Source: Perilla frutescens
Taxonomy: Eukaryota; Streptophyta; Magnoliopsida; Lamiales; Lamiaceae
Reading direction: 5' to 3'
DNA: 64,000 nucleotides
Assembly: GCA_026008535.1 (NCBI GenBank)
Contig: BRKX01000003.1
Span: 66,365,001-66,429,000 of the forward strand
The notes beneath the pieces were generated by a model. That model was not told where the DNA came from, made no database searches, and worked only from the letters and a program-made list of their open reading frames with translations. The translations under genes and the position numbers were made by a program. Positions 25,455 through 36,738 of the stretch are shown here, in pieces (the first letter of the stretch is position 1; every line of letters begins with the position of its first letter).

Positions 25455-25830
25455 GACTAACTTGTGAATGTGATGAAAACATCTCGGAGCGTAGTTCCGG
25501 GTGAAGAAAGTCACCCCCTATATTCAAAAGTGGCCCGTCACTTCGTTCGTACCTTCTTGGCTTAAGCTTTCAACTGAACAACATGGCCTTGCTGCCCCGC
25601 CGCTAGCAGAAACTAAGTGCTTGAAAAGCGAGCGAAGGCTCGAAAGATTAAAAAAGTGAGATGGGATGAGACTTGACTGTGGGATGCCCAGATATCGGAA
25701 CGAAAAACTTGAATAAAAATTTCTGCTTCCCATGCGCTTCTATACGAGTTCTCCGCCACTACAGCCGCCGGTTATTGTGGGCGGGCCTGCAGACCAAGCT
25801 GCTTTGCTAGAAGCAGGAGAAGGAGCCCTT
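25455..25830. other. GC-rich segment of possible mitochondrial origin (NUMT candidate)
   Basis: This stretch stands out from its AT-rich surroundings in base composition. It reads like plant mitochondrial intergenic DNA in style (CACCCCCTATATTC, GGCCCGTCACTTCG, GCGAGCGAAGGCTCG, GCCGCCGGTTATTGTGGGC). No organelle gene is recognised in it. It lies inside the right arm of the MULE, so it was either captured by the element or inserted later. The organelle origin is inference from composition and feel only. Confidence 0.4.
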
Positions 25831-26276
25831 CAAACCTGGATTATGGAAATGAAAAAAGATAAAGTTAAAGATAAAGCAAGAGAAGGTGCCCTTCTATTTT
25901 AATTGATTTTTACCGAGATGATGAACCATATGGAATTAAATTTACATTTAATTCAAAAAGTTAAAGTGCACTCATGTGAACTGAAAAAGAGCAAAGATGG
26001 TGCATTGCACCTTTTCTTGGAAATTGGATTTTCCTTTCCCTTTTCTATTTGTCTCATTCAATTTGTCTTATTATGTTTGATTTACTTTTTGAATTAAATG
26101 CACAATGATTGATCTGATATGTGTAAGAATTGTGTAAGATTTTTATAAAAAAAAGATGAAAAATTAAGGGTAAAATAGATAAAGTGGGTATATAGTAAAT
26201 GGTTATTATGTTTGTGGGTATGTTTGAAGTGAACACTATATTTATAGGTATAGATAGGTATTTCCACAATATTATA

Positions 26277-26504
26277 TATAATTATTTTTAAATATAATTT
26301 TATGAAGTATATCAACTTAATAAAATTAAAATAAAATAATAGCACAGATGAGGAAAAAACTCATAAAATTACAAACAAATAAAATTTCAAAATACGACAA
26401 ACCAAGAACTTAAATAACAACAATCGAAATATGAAATGAAAAATACATAATTAAGAACATAAATAACAACAGTACGAAATACTAAATTATAATTGCTAAA
26501 TTTT
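26277..26504. other. AT-rich spacer between MULE and Harbinger transposase
   Basis: Low-complexity AT-rich DNA. The left end of the Harbinger element should lie in or near it, but I could not pair any terminal inverted repeat with the right side (about 41600-42050). Confidence 0.5.
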
Positions 26505-27723
26505 TACCATATATGCTCAATCAAGTCGTTTTGAAGAGCAGCTTGAACTTCTCTATTGCGAATTTATGACCTATTCATCATATAGGTAGATAGACTTGCA
26601 ATTCGTTCGGTGGAAAATTTCAAATTTAGATCGTCATTTTCTTCTCCGTCTCCATCTTATCTACTATTCAGAGTAGGTCGAGCTTCCGAAAATTCTGAGG
26701 AATCGTGATAGTTTATGTAGGTGTGTCGTTCATCTTCCACTATCATATTGTGCATGATGATATAAGCAATCATTATTTTTCCAATTATCTCACGATCCCA
26801 AATAAGACATGGTCGTTTGATAAAAGCAAAATGAGCTTGTAGGACACCAAATGCCCGCTTAACATCTTTACGTGCAGCTTCCTGATGTTAAGCAAACAAC
26901 TGTTGTTTTCGAAGTTGTGGAGCATTAATAGATTTGACAAATGATGTCCACCGAGGATATATGCCATCAGTGAGATAATATCTCATATTGTACTTGTGGC
27001 CATTAATGGTATAACTAACGTTTGGTGCTCGCCCTTCCAAGATATCATTAAAAACGGGAGATTGGTCAAGAACATTGATAGCATTTCTCAAACTTGGAGT
27101 TCCAAAAAATGCATGTCAGATCCATAAGTCTTGATATGCAACTGCTTCCAAAACAATTGTTGGTTTGCCACTTCTTTCTGCATATTGCCCTGCCAACCCA
27201 GAAGGGCAGTTTTGCCATTCCCCGTGCATACAATCAATACTACCTATCATACCTAGAAAATAGCATTGTTCACTGATTTGTAGAAGATATGCCATGTCTT
27301 GTTCATTAGGCTTTTTGAGATACTTAGCACCGAAGTTGGAAATTACACCTTGAACAAATTTCACAACCGATTTTCTTATGATTTGTGCGCTCATTCGTAG
27401 GTAATCATCATGTAAGTTTGTTGTTGTTCCGTAGGCCAACACCCTCATCACTGCAGTACATTTCTGTATGGAAGACATACCGAGACGACTAGCAGCATCA
27501 CGCCTTTGTTCGAAAAATTCATCAGTAGCCACAACTTTATTCATTATCCATTTGAACAACGATTTTTGTATACGAAATCTTCTTCGAAAAACTTCTAGAG
27601 GATAGATTAGATCATCTGAAAAATATTGCTCAAATAAATTTTCTTGGCCCTTTTCACGTTTCCTTTCAATATATCATCTTCTTGATCTAACAATATAGTT
27701 TGTGGGTTGAACTGACATAGTTG
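26505..27723 (-). pseudogene. PIF/Harbinger (HARBI1-like) transposase, main part, degraded
   Basis: A DDE endonuclease-type transposase on the minus strand. Recognisable in order are a helix-rich N-terminal block (FKWIMNKVV, RRDAASRLG), CTAVMRVLAYG, the first catalytic region GSIDCMHGEWQNCP (27230-27185), NYLTDG-type YYLTDGIYPRW (about 26960) and the C-terminal DVKRAFGVLQAHF with IMHNMIVEDER (26870-26730). In-frame stops occur near 27670, 27118, 26888 and 26657. Its first about 40 codons lie 12.1 kb away at 39832-39953, because a gypsy element is inserted in the reading frame. The partner ORF1 is at 40687-41613. Confidence 0.9.
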
Positions 27724-29292
27724 TGACGCGCGGTCGTTTCGCGCTCAAAATATATTTGTAACTCTTGTGCCCACAGCGAGCATAGCCAGCTAATGAGTAC
27801 GAGTCGATCCCATAGAGAGTTGTTGTGATTCCACCTTCAAGTAACCAATCATAAAGGGGGTTGGTTTGTTGTCACTACTGGAAATTAAATCTGCAAAAGA
27901 AAATTAAAAGACAATATCAAATAACAAAAGGTTCTGGTATTTAAACTTGAATTTGGTTTAAATATATATCAACTCGATCATGGGCACACTGATTTTCATA
28001 CATGATAAATCATCTAGTTATGGAAATCGGATTCCTCTCTGCGTCTCCTCATTCATCCTTTCAGTATAGACTTAAAAGCAATTCCTCGTCAATTAAATCC
28101 CTAATCAGTCACCCACCCCCCGGTTCCCCAAAGAGATGTAAGCGAACAAACACCAGTGTGCCCTAGACGAACCTAGATCTGTTGTGTTTACCGATTCCTC
28201 ATGTGCCCACAACAACCTATTGATTTCCTTATTACTATATGAACTAACACACAGTCACGATTCGCCAATTCAATTAATAGCGGTGTGCCCTTTTTACCTA
28301 ACGAGTGATCAGCCACATTGGCATTTCAGACACACACTCACGTGGAACAAGGCACAAGAATCGACAGGAACCTATCATGAATTACTATGCCCATTTTGGC
28401 CTCACGAGTACAGATTTATATTTGCACCATTTTCGTTGTTGAAATACCAGAATTAAAAATCTAGCCAAGCATGCTAGACATAATTATAATTGCAGGAGTA
28501 AAAGACATAATTTTAAAAGAAACTTACTGAAATTACTAAAGCAAAAACTCAACTCCAACGTTGAGAAGCATAAACATAATCCTACGTCCCAATGGCTTAA
28601 GACCAATGGATTGTTTGTTGCTGCCTAAGCAGCGTACACAAATGAAAATGCACGAAAGTAAAAATGTAGCAATGTTTCTCCCTGCCAAAAAGCATCAATT
28701 TCCAGAATTAAAAGGAGATTAAATAGTTACATTTACGAATCAGAGACTCCCCAACAAGCTGAGGTCTTCACTAAATTTCCGGAACTGGCGTGCCCTCGCT
28801 GATCTGACTGGATAAGCTATATCTCGATCAAATCCCTATTTTTTAGGGATTATGCTTATCTTTTAGTTGTCACGCCTTCAAGAGTCCAGTCCACCTCCAA
28901 CTCTTCTTCGGATAATGTAGCTATCCTTCTCGTCTCTCTCTTCAAACTGATTCCCGAGTTTCTCACATTCGACCTAGTCCAGCCCCATTGTTGTCAAGTC
29001 TGCGCGAGCAAAGTGGGCACGGCATCTTGCAGTCAGCCTCATCCATCTCTGATATGCCCATTCCGCCACCCAAATATAGGATGAGTGCTGAAAGTAGTAC
29101 CCAATACCTCTGATTGAATATTAAGCTTGGATTTTGCTTGAATAACCGGGCATAAAATGCCCCTTTCGCCAGACTTGACCTCCGCAATGCCCCATGACCT
29201 CATCCTGGTTCTTTTTGACTCAAAACACACGAAAAAAAGACATTTATAACGAATAAAATGCCCATAAAAACCCCAAATAAATGGACTTATCA
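27724..29292 (-). repeat. 3' LTR of the Athila-like element
   Basis: 1,569 bases bounded by TG and CA (minus strand TGATAAGTCC at 29292, ending GCGCGTCA at 27724). It aligns along its length with 38336-39831, with scattered substitutions. It keeps a segment at about 28218-28309 that the 5' LTR has lost. Confidence 0.93.
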
Positions 29293-30512
29293 CACCCACA
29301 CACTTTAGACATGATTGTCCTCAAGCATGGGATGCAATGCATCTAGAAAAATAAAAAAGAAAAGAAAGGCAAAAAGAACAGACTCAAAACAAAGCATGCA
29401 AACTGTTGAGTCAATGTGGGCACATCACAATCAATATTCCAACAAAACTGCAAGGTATCAGCATATCAAAAATAGGTCAAAAATGAGTTTAACGTGGTAA
29501 TCCTCACAATTCTCTTCACTCAGTGTTTAGGCTCAGTGTATACACTCAAATTAATACAATTATGTACTTAGTCATCCCATAGGCTTGCTAACATTCTATT
29601 ATCAATCTCTAGAAACCATAGATGCATAAGTATCAATAGGGCTTTTTAGGCTACAGTGGGCATTTCATGTAGGTGGGGCTTTATTTCTGTACAAACCCCC
29701 CTATTTTTTTCTAACTCACTACCCGGCTGTGCCCCGTTCATACAACAAATATTACATACTCTTGGGCATTCTGAACACTTAAGACTAGGGGAATTTTATT
29801 TTATTTTTTTTTCTTTTTCTTTTATCATCATTTTTATTATTCCCCTATCTTTTCTGGCCTTTTTATAAGTATCCCCCAACAATTCTGCATTTCCTATTTT
29901 TTTATTCTTTTTAGGCTCTTGTAATGCCCTGGCTATATATTTCACCATCCCAAACAAAAACTCTGCCAGGGCATTTCGTAGGCTTAAAGGGCTGCAAAGG
30001 CTGTATCGTTGGTGGGTAAGATTTTCTTTTCAGTGGCTCAGTAAAAAAAAATGGCCTATGTCATTTACTTATGCATCATCAAACAGAACAATAGCCATTT
30101 CTAGAATTTCTAAGCACATAATTGTTCACACATGAAGTAAAGAAAGCTGTGAAATGGGCATACAACGTTAGGCTTAAATCTTCCCAGGGCATGCTAAACT
30201 CTTTCGTCATCCCTACCTTATGCGGACATGCTGAATTTTGATATAAGCATTTTAGGGTTGAAAATATCAAATGCAATGGCCACATAGATTTTTCAGGAAG
30301 CATGCTCGACTCAACTAGCCACCTATACACTTTGCAATTTGTAAAGTGTTAAAACAGACACAAACATAAACATAAAAAACAAAAACTGGAATGCCCCTAC
30401 TCACACACTTTGCACTAGGCAAAGTGGGTGAGTATGGGCGACACACAAACTACAAGAAAAAGAAAAGAAAACAAAACAAAACCTAATCTAAAAAAAAGAA
30501 AAGAACCAGGAT
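29293..30512. other. Non-coding part of the Athila-like element with polypurine-like tract
   Basis: The bases next to the 3' LTR read AAAGTGTGTGGGTG on the minus strand (29306-29293), a weak polypurine tract. The remainder, to the end of the extra ORF, is AT-rich and shows no coding sequence. Confidence 0.55.
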
Positions 30513-32364
30513 TCAATCGGATGAGGGCGCTGGGTATAAAAACCCAATGTGCTTAAAGTAGGCTCTCAGAGCGGTCTCAATGCGGTCTAGCTTCTCTTCT
30601 GTCTGGGACTGGGCATTCTCCAACACCTCCAACTTCTTCAGAATCACAGTAACTGGATGCTCCCATTGTTGTGCCCTTCCTGCGTGTGGCTTCCTGGATA
30701 TACCTGCAATCATCAAAAGGCTCGAGGAGTCTACCCTTGGCACATAGAAAACAGGCTTGCCATTCTCGTCATCAACCACATCTTGCATTATTTTTAAACA
30801 AGCAATATCAAAGAATTCCACGGGCAAAGAGACTAGATCAGTGGTGCTTAAATCCAACAACCTAGACCTAACAGCAATTTGGGCGATAAGCTGGGCACAC
30901 GAGATTCTATGCTTAGGGTGCGTTTTAATTTCTCTGAAGTGTGCGATGGCCACAGAGCCAAAATTGATTTTAATTTTCTTAACCATGCACCAAAGAATAA
31001 AAAGCTCCTGATTAGTTATGGAATTCGAACTATCTTTCCTACCAAAGAAACTGTAGGCAAGCACCCTGTGGCAGAATCTCAAAGGCTCATTGTTCAAACA
31101 ATAGCCTTTTGTGGCTCCACTTTGGTAAGTGGAGCCATCACCAACCTCAGCCCATTTTGCCTCGACTCCTTCTGTGGAGTCGGGCACAACAGTTATTGCA
31201 TCCTCATATTCCTCTTCCTGGAGGCCCAAATATGACACGATGCCCATCATCATGTTTAGATCATCAATAGACATAGAGAAATTCTTACCCAAAATTTTAA
31301 AATTCATAACCTTAGTAGACGTAGCAGGCTTATTCACAGCTTTTATCTTCAGACTATTGACAAAATCACGAGACAAAACAGGAAAAATAACACACTTCAT
31401 ATCTAGAAAAAACTCCCAACCAATTGTAGCAAATAAATCCCTTACCTCCTGCTCTATCCCAAGAGCTGCAAGCGACTCAGCATGGACCCCCTTCAAATTT
31501 ATAATGCCCCAGACTGGTGGCGGGCCACTCCCTGGCTTACTCGGAGTGGGGCTCCCTACCCCCTTACCCTTTTTAGGATCAGGGTGTAGGATGCCCTCTG
31601 TAGCTTTTTCTCTTTTTCGAGAAGGGCTCCCCAGCTAGCTTGGCCCCTGCTTTCATGGCCACCGCTTTCCCCACCCTCTGCTTGGGTGGCGAGTCCTCTG
31701 AGGGCTCATCTTTGAGCGTTTGAGCCTGGGATGGCTCACTCTGTTGCTGCTGCTGCTCTTGATGTTCTGAAACCTCCTCATCGGTTTCGTCTTGTTGGGA
31801 ATCAGCAGGCTGCTCAGTTGGTTGTTCCAGAATGGGCTCTCCGACCTTCTTTTTTCCCTTTGCCTTCTCAAGTGCCCGTTTCTTGATCTCGGTAGGTCCT
31901 TCTTCTTGGATTTGCTCATCTACAGGTTGTGTTTCCTCTTCATCCAACTCATTCACATAGTCATCTAGGGCTTCGTCATCGCCCTCTTCCTCCTCATTCT
32001 CTTCCTCTTCAGACGGTGGAGGCGTCGGAACCCTAGCCGGTTTTTTTATCTTTTTAGAGGCTGTTTTTGCAGGCTCTGGTGTGGGCTCCGTGGCCACTTC
32101 TTCTTCTTGTGTTCCACCCACAGTGGTGTTATCCTCATCATGTTCTTCTTGCGATGGTGTAGCAGAGCTTGCTTCAGCTACAGACTCTTTCTCCGGCGGA
32201 GTCTCCTTTGCCGGTTTGCTCGAGGTAGCTGTTACTGGTGCAACTCTCTCCTTAGGCTTTACAACCTTTTTCTTCACCACCTTAGCTGGGGTAGGCTCTA
32301 CAGAAGTGACTGGAGTGTCGAACTCAAGCTTGCCCTTGGCTCCAGCTTTTGGCATCATCTTCAT
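30513..32364 (-). pseudogene. Accessory ORF of the Athila-like element, one frameshift
   Basis: It lies downstream of pol, where Athila elements carry an extra or env-like ORF. The first part (32364-31579) is a low-complexity, highly charged region rich in Glu, Lys, Pro and Gln, with a Q run near 31745. A one-base frame change near 31580 separates it from the second part (31496-30513), which resembles the plant-transposon protein domain linked to Athila ORFs (FATIGWEFF, SRDFVNSLKIKA, FKILGKNFSMSIDDLN). A C-terminal helix (LKKLEVLENAQSQTEEKLD) could be a coiled coil. I see no signal peptide or clear membrane segment, so an envelope function is not supported. Confidence 0.7.
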
Positions 32365-32954
32365 ACCATTGTTGAGGCTTGAGAGTTTGCAGAGAAATGC
32401 TGTAGGGTTTTGAGAGGGAGGAAGAGAAATTTCGAATTTTTTTCTGAAAAGAATGAAAATGAGAGTTTGGATTTTGTGGGGTTAGCTTTTTATTAAAGTG
32501 GGTTACTGTTCCTGATGTGACCGTGACTCTTTGAATTTCCACAGATTTATTTAAATCAGTATGCCCACATCAACGGATAAGCCTTATCCCCTGGAAAATA
32601 GAAATGCACTTTATCTCTTCAAAATGCCCCGCTTCAGAATCCCTATTTTCCCGGGATTTATCTTTATCCTTGGTTTCTCTCTCCTTATCCAGACCCGCAG
32701 ATCACATACTTATCCAAAAATAAGCGTAAAATTACCCCTAATCTAGTTTAATTAACTGGAAACTTTATTTAATTAAAATAAAAACAAAATAAAGAAATTA
32801 AAAACCTGGGCTGCTCCCAGTAGCGCCTCATTTATTGTCGTGGGCACAACAAAATCCCTGCTCAGGTGTAAATGGGCTCCCCAAGCCAGACCACTCTAGC
32901 ATCTCGATCAGAATGCCCTAGGTATGGTTTGAGACGATGGCCATTTACTTTGAA
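32365..32954. other. Spacer between integrase and the accessory ORF
   Basis: Non-coding DNA of the Athila-like element. The minus-strand integrase tail (HRLKPYLG) continues a little past the stop at 32955, to about 32870. Nothing else is recognised. Confidence 0.6.
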
Positions 32955-34264
32955 TTACCCTCCAGTTTCAGGATTTTTGAGTTCAACTGCCCCATTGGGG
33001 CATTCTGCATAGACTTCAAATGGACCAACCCACTTGGTCCTCAGACTTCCTCCCATCAATTTGAACCTTGAATGGTACAAAAGTACTTGCTGTCCTAGGA
33101 AGAATCTCTTCCTTCTAATCACTTGGTCATGAAGTCTCTTCATCTTTTCCTTGTAAAGCACAGCATTATCATAGGCTTCCATTCTCATTTCTTCCAGCTC
33201 CTGAATCTGAAATTTTCTGAAATGCCCAGCTGCATCCTTATCCATGTTCAGTTTCTGAAGTGCCCATTGTGCCTTGTGTTCCAGCTCGACTGGCAGATGA
33301 CAACACTTTCCAAATAGCATCCTGTATGGGGACATCCCAATCGGAGTCTTGAATGCGGTCTGGTATGCCCACAGAGCATCATCCAGATGGGCACTCCAGT
33401 CCTTCCTACTTGGATTCACCACCTTCCCAAGAATGGCTTTAATTTCTCGATTTGAGACTTCAGCTTGGCCATTTCCTTGTGGATGATAGGCTGATGTGAC
33501 TCTATGGTTTACCCCATATTTTTTTTAATAGCCTCTCCATTGTTTGGTTGCAAAAATGGGTCCCTTGATCACTGATGATGGACCTGGGCACACCAAATCG
33601 GCTAAAAATATGAGATTTCAGAAATGCGGTTACTACTCTTGCATCATTGGTAGCAGTAGTCTTTGCCTCTACCCATTTCGACACATAATCAACTGCTAGG
33701 ATAATGTAATGATTCCCCTTTGAATTTGCAAGGGGTTCCCATGAAATCCATCCCCCAAATATCGAAAATTTCCATCAGCATGATGGACGTCATGGGCATT
33801 TCATTCCTTCTTGTGATGTTTCCAACCCTCTGGCACTGGTCACACCTTTTGCAAATGTCCCGGGCATCCTTGAAAATTGTGGGCTAAAAGAACCCACAAT
33901 CCAGAACTCTTCTTGTTGTTCGGTTTGGTCCGAAGTACCATCCGCAAGAATAATTGTGACAATGCTTCAAAATCTCCTCAATTTCATGATCTGGAACACA
34001 TCTTCTTATGATTTGATCAGCACACCTTCTCCAAAGAATAGGGCTATCCCAGGCGTAGAACTTGCTCTCTTGCCTCAATTTAGTCTTGTGGTACCATGAG
34101 TACCCAATAGACATTTTCCCAGACTCTAGGTAGTTCACTAAATCCACATACCAGGGTGTTGGTGTGCTCCTTGCTGAATATAAATGCTTGTCAGGAAAAT
34201 GATTGGCAATGGACATTTCGTCGCCTTTATCATTCAGCACCCGGCTTAGATGGTCAGCTACCAA
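32955..34264 (-). pseudogene. Gypsy integrase region, broken
   Basis: Reading from 34264 on the minus strand, the end of RNase H/linker (VADHLSRV) leads to the integrase zinc-binding part (CKRCDQCQRVGNI, about 33840). A damaged catalytic core follows (GMDFMGTP near 33745, SDQGTHFCN near 33560, TSAYHPQGNGQAEVSNREIK near 33470). The C-terminal region ends with FKLMGGSLRTKWVGPFEVY (about 33060-33000). Stops near 33883 and several frame changes between 33700 and 33490 make it inactive. Confidence 0.85.
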
Positions 34265-34306
34265 TTTCTGTGCCCCACTCTTATCCTTTATCTCGACATC
34301 AAATTC

Positions 34307-36007
34307 CTACAAAAGCAGGATCCACCTAATTAGTCTCGGCTTCATCTTCTTTTTTGCCATTAAGTGCCTCAGGGCACCGTGATCTGTATAGACAATGCTC
34401 TTTGCTCCCAAGAGATAAGACCGAAACTTCTCGAATGCAAACACTACTGCCAATAGCTCTTTTTCAGTGGTGGTGTAATTACACTGTGTGCCATTCAGCG
34501 TTTTGGAGGCATAGTAAATTACATGGCTTTTTTTTCCTCGCTTTTGACCCAGTACAGTGCCCACAGCGTATCCACTGGCGTCACACATAATCTCAAAGGG
34601 CATTCCCCAATCTGGTGGTTGAATGACTGGTGTTGTGGTCAGTTGCTTCTTCAGAAAATTGAATGCCTCTTTACATTCCTCATCAAATTCAAAGGGAACA
34701 TCTTGCTGCAATAAGTGAGTGATAGGTTGGGAAATTTTTGCAAAATCTTTGATAAACCTCCTGTAAAAACCAGCGTGCCCCAGGAATCCTCTCACTTGTT
34801 TCACAGAAGTGGGATATGGCAATTTTTCTATTATGTCCACTTTGGTTTTATCGACCTCAATGCCCCTCTCAGAAATCACATGGCCTAGTACAATGCCCTC
34901 TCTGACCATGAAATGACATTTTTCATAGTTCAGCACTAGGCATTTGTCCACACAACGCTGCAACACTTTCTCCAGATTATCTAAGCACCGGTCAAAACAG
35001 CTTCCATACACCGTGAAGTCATCAATGAACACCTCAATGCAGTTTTCAAGTAAATCAGAGAATATGCTCATCATACATCGCTGAAACGTGTCAGGAGCAT
35101 TGCAGAGGCCAAAGGGCATTTTGCGATAGGCAAATGTACCAAATAGGCACGTGAATGTTGTTTTCTCCTAGTCCTCTTGACTTACTGCAATCTGCATGTA
35201 TCCTGAGTATCCATCCAAGAAACAAAAGAACTTGTTTCCCGTGAGTCTCTCCAGCAGTTGGTCAATGAACGGAAGTGGGAAATGATCCTTCCGCGTGACC
35301 GTGTTCAGCTTCCGGTAATCGATGCAGACTCTCCAGCCAATTTGCAGTCGTGTGGACACAAGCTCTCCTTTTTCATTTTTTACAACTTGAATACCCGACT
35401 TCTTGGGAACAACATAGATTGGGCTGACCCATTTTCTATCTGAAATAGGATATATAATGCCCTGGTCCAATAGCTTAATTATCTCCTTCAGTACCACATC
35501 CTTCATCACTGGATTGAGCTTTCTTTGTGGATCACGAACGGGCTTTGCATCATCTTCCAATAGAATCTTGTGCATGCAAACCGCTGAACTAATGCCCTTT
35601 ATATCTGCCAAAGTCCATCCAAGTCCCTCCTTGTACAATCTCAACAATCTTAAAAGACGGTCCTCATCAGCTTGATTTAACCCCGCACTTATGATTACAG
35701 AGAGAGTCTCATTATCCCCCAAATAGGCATACTTCAAATGTCTTGGTAATGCCTTTAGTTCCAGCGTGGGCACTTTGACAATAGAAGACATCAACTTATC
35801 ATCATTTCTCCGAATGGGCACACCATAATCTATACAGCCGTATAAAATTTCTTCCAATGAATACAGCATCATAATTCCTTCCTCGATGCCGTCATTTTCA
35901 TCCAAGGCATCTTGGTCAGTCAGTCCATCCCACAATGCCCATTCCAATGGATCTATATTACTCACCATGGATAGGGTGGATCGACTCGGGTGACGGAAGG
36001 TATTCAC
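34307..36007 (-). pseudogene. Gypsy reverse transcriptase and RNase H, broken
   Basis: From 36007 the linker leads to the RT fingers (KWVSPIYVVPKKSGIQV), then CIDYRKLNTVTRKDHFPLPF and FLDGYSGYMQIAV. A stop at about 35168 separates these from MPFGLCNAPDTFQRCM and the catalytic box FIDDF (about 35020), a variant of YVDD known in Athila/Tat relatives. RNase H follows with CDASGYAVGTVLGQ, TTEKELLAV and YTDHGALRHL, ending at a stop at 34307. Each fragment is otherwise well kept, which suggests moderate age. Confidence 0.92.
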
Positions 36008-36738
36008 AAAACTGCAATTCTCTGTATCTGGGGGTGCTTTAATGCTTCAAATATATTGAACGTCACTGTTTCCCCATTAAACTCACACGTTAGTGTGCCC
36101 TTGTCCACATCAATCATGGTTCGAGCTGTCTTCATGAAAGGCCTTCCCAGCAATAAAATTGAAGAATTTGAAGTTGTTGTGCCCATATCAAGCACATAAA
36201 AATCTGCTGGGAAAATAAGCTCGTCCACCTTGACCAATACATCTTCAATGAGGCCTTCTAGATATACATTAGACCTGTTAGTGAGCTGAATAACCACACG
36301 TGTTTCCTTCAGAGGTCCAATCTTTAATTCTTTGAACACTGACAGAGGCATTACGTTGATTGATGCCCCTAAATCCAGCATGGCCTTCTCTACTTTCTTA
36401 TTCTCTATGATGTAAGGAATCATGAACATCCCTGGATCATCACATTTCTTGGGTAGCTTCCTTTGTATCACAGCCGATACATTTTCTCCCACTAAAAACC
36501 TTGCGTCTTCATTGAATCGTACCTTTCTGGTGTAAAGTTCTTTCAGAAGCCGGGCATACCGCGGAACTTGTTTGATTACCTCAATTAGTGGAATATTGAT
36601 TTCCACTTTGCTGAATACCTTTAGCATTTCTCTGGTTTCTTCTTCTTTCCTATTTTTTGCCAATCTCTCTGGAAAGGGAGGCTTCTGTTTTACTAGAGTG
36701 GGCACCTTAATAGGTTGTATTACTTCTGGAATGGGCAC
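36004..36738 (-). pseudogene. Gypsy aspartic protease region
   Basis: The open stretch from 36738 carries a basic linker and the retropepsin-like core MLDLGASINVMP (about 36375), where DLGAS replaces the usual D-T/S-G. It goes on with GRPFMKTARTMIDV (about 36135). It ends at TAG 36004, overlapping the start of the RT frame by a few bases in another frame. Confidence 0.8.

Larger units (their letters stand above)
18618..26265. mobile_element. Mutator-like element (MULE), about 7.65 kb, with 11-bp target duplication
   Basis: ACAATATTATA flanks both sides (18607-18617 and 26266-26276). The left end starts GGGGATCAATCACTCTGTACC. The right end reads inward GGAAATACCTATCTATACC. Both arms then share ATAGTGT, ATACCCAC, TATATACCCA and a TTTACCCT- or TCACCCT-like run over roughly 110 bases. 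Inside are a MuDR-type transposase (+) at 19403-22182 and a convergent DUF1985-like gene (-) at 22582-24148. Both are broken by stops, so this copy is not autonomous now. The complete boundaries make it one of the best-defined elements here. Confidence 0.85.

Noticed and set aside
30513..32364. Envelope-like gene of an endogenous retrovirus
   Set aside because: The position is right for an Athila env-like ORF, but no signal peptide, membrane anchor or processing site is visible. I call it only an accessory ORF.
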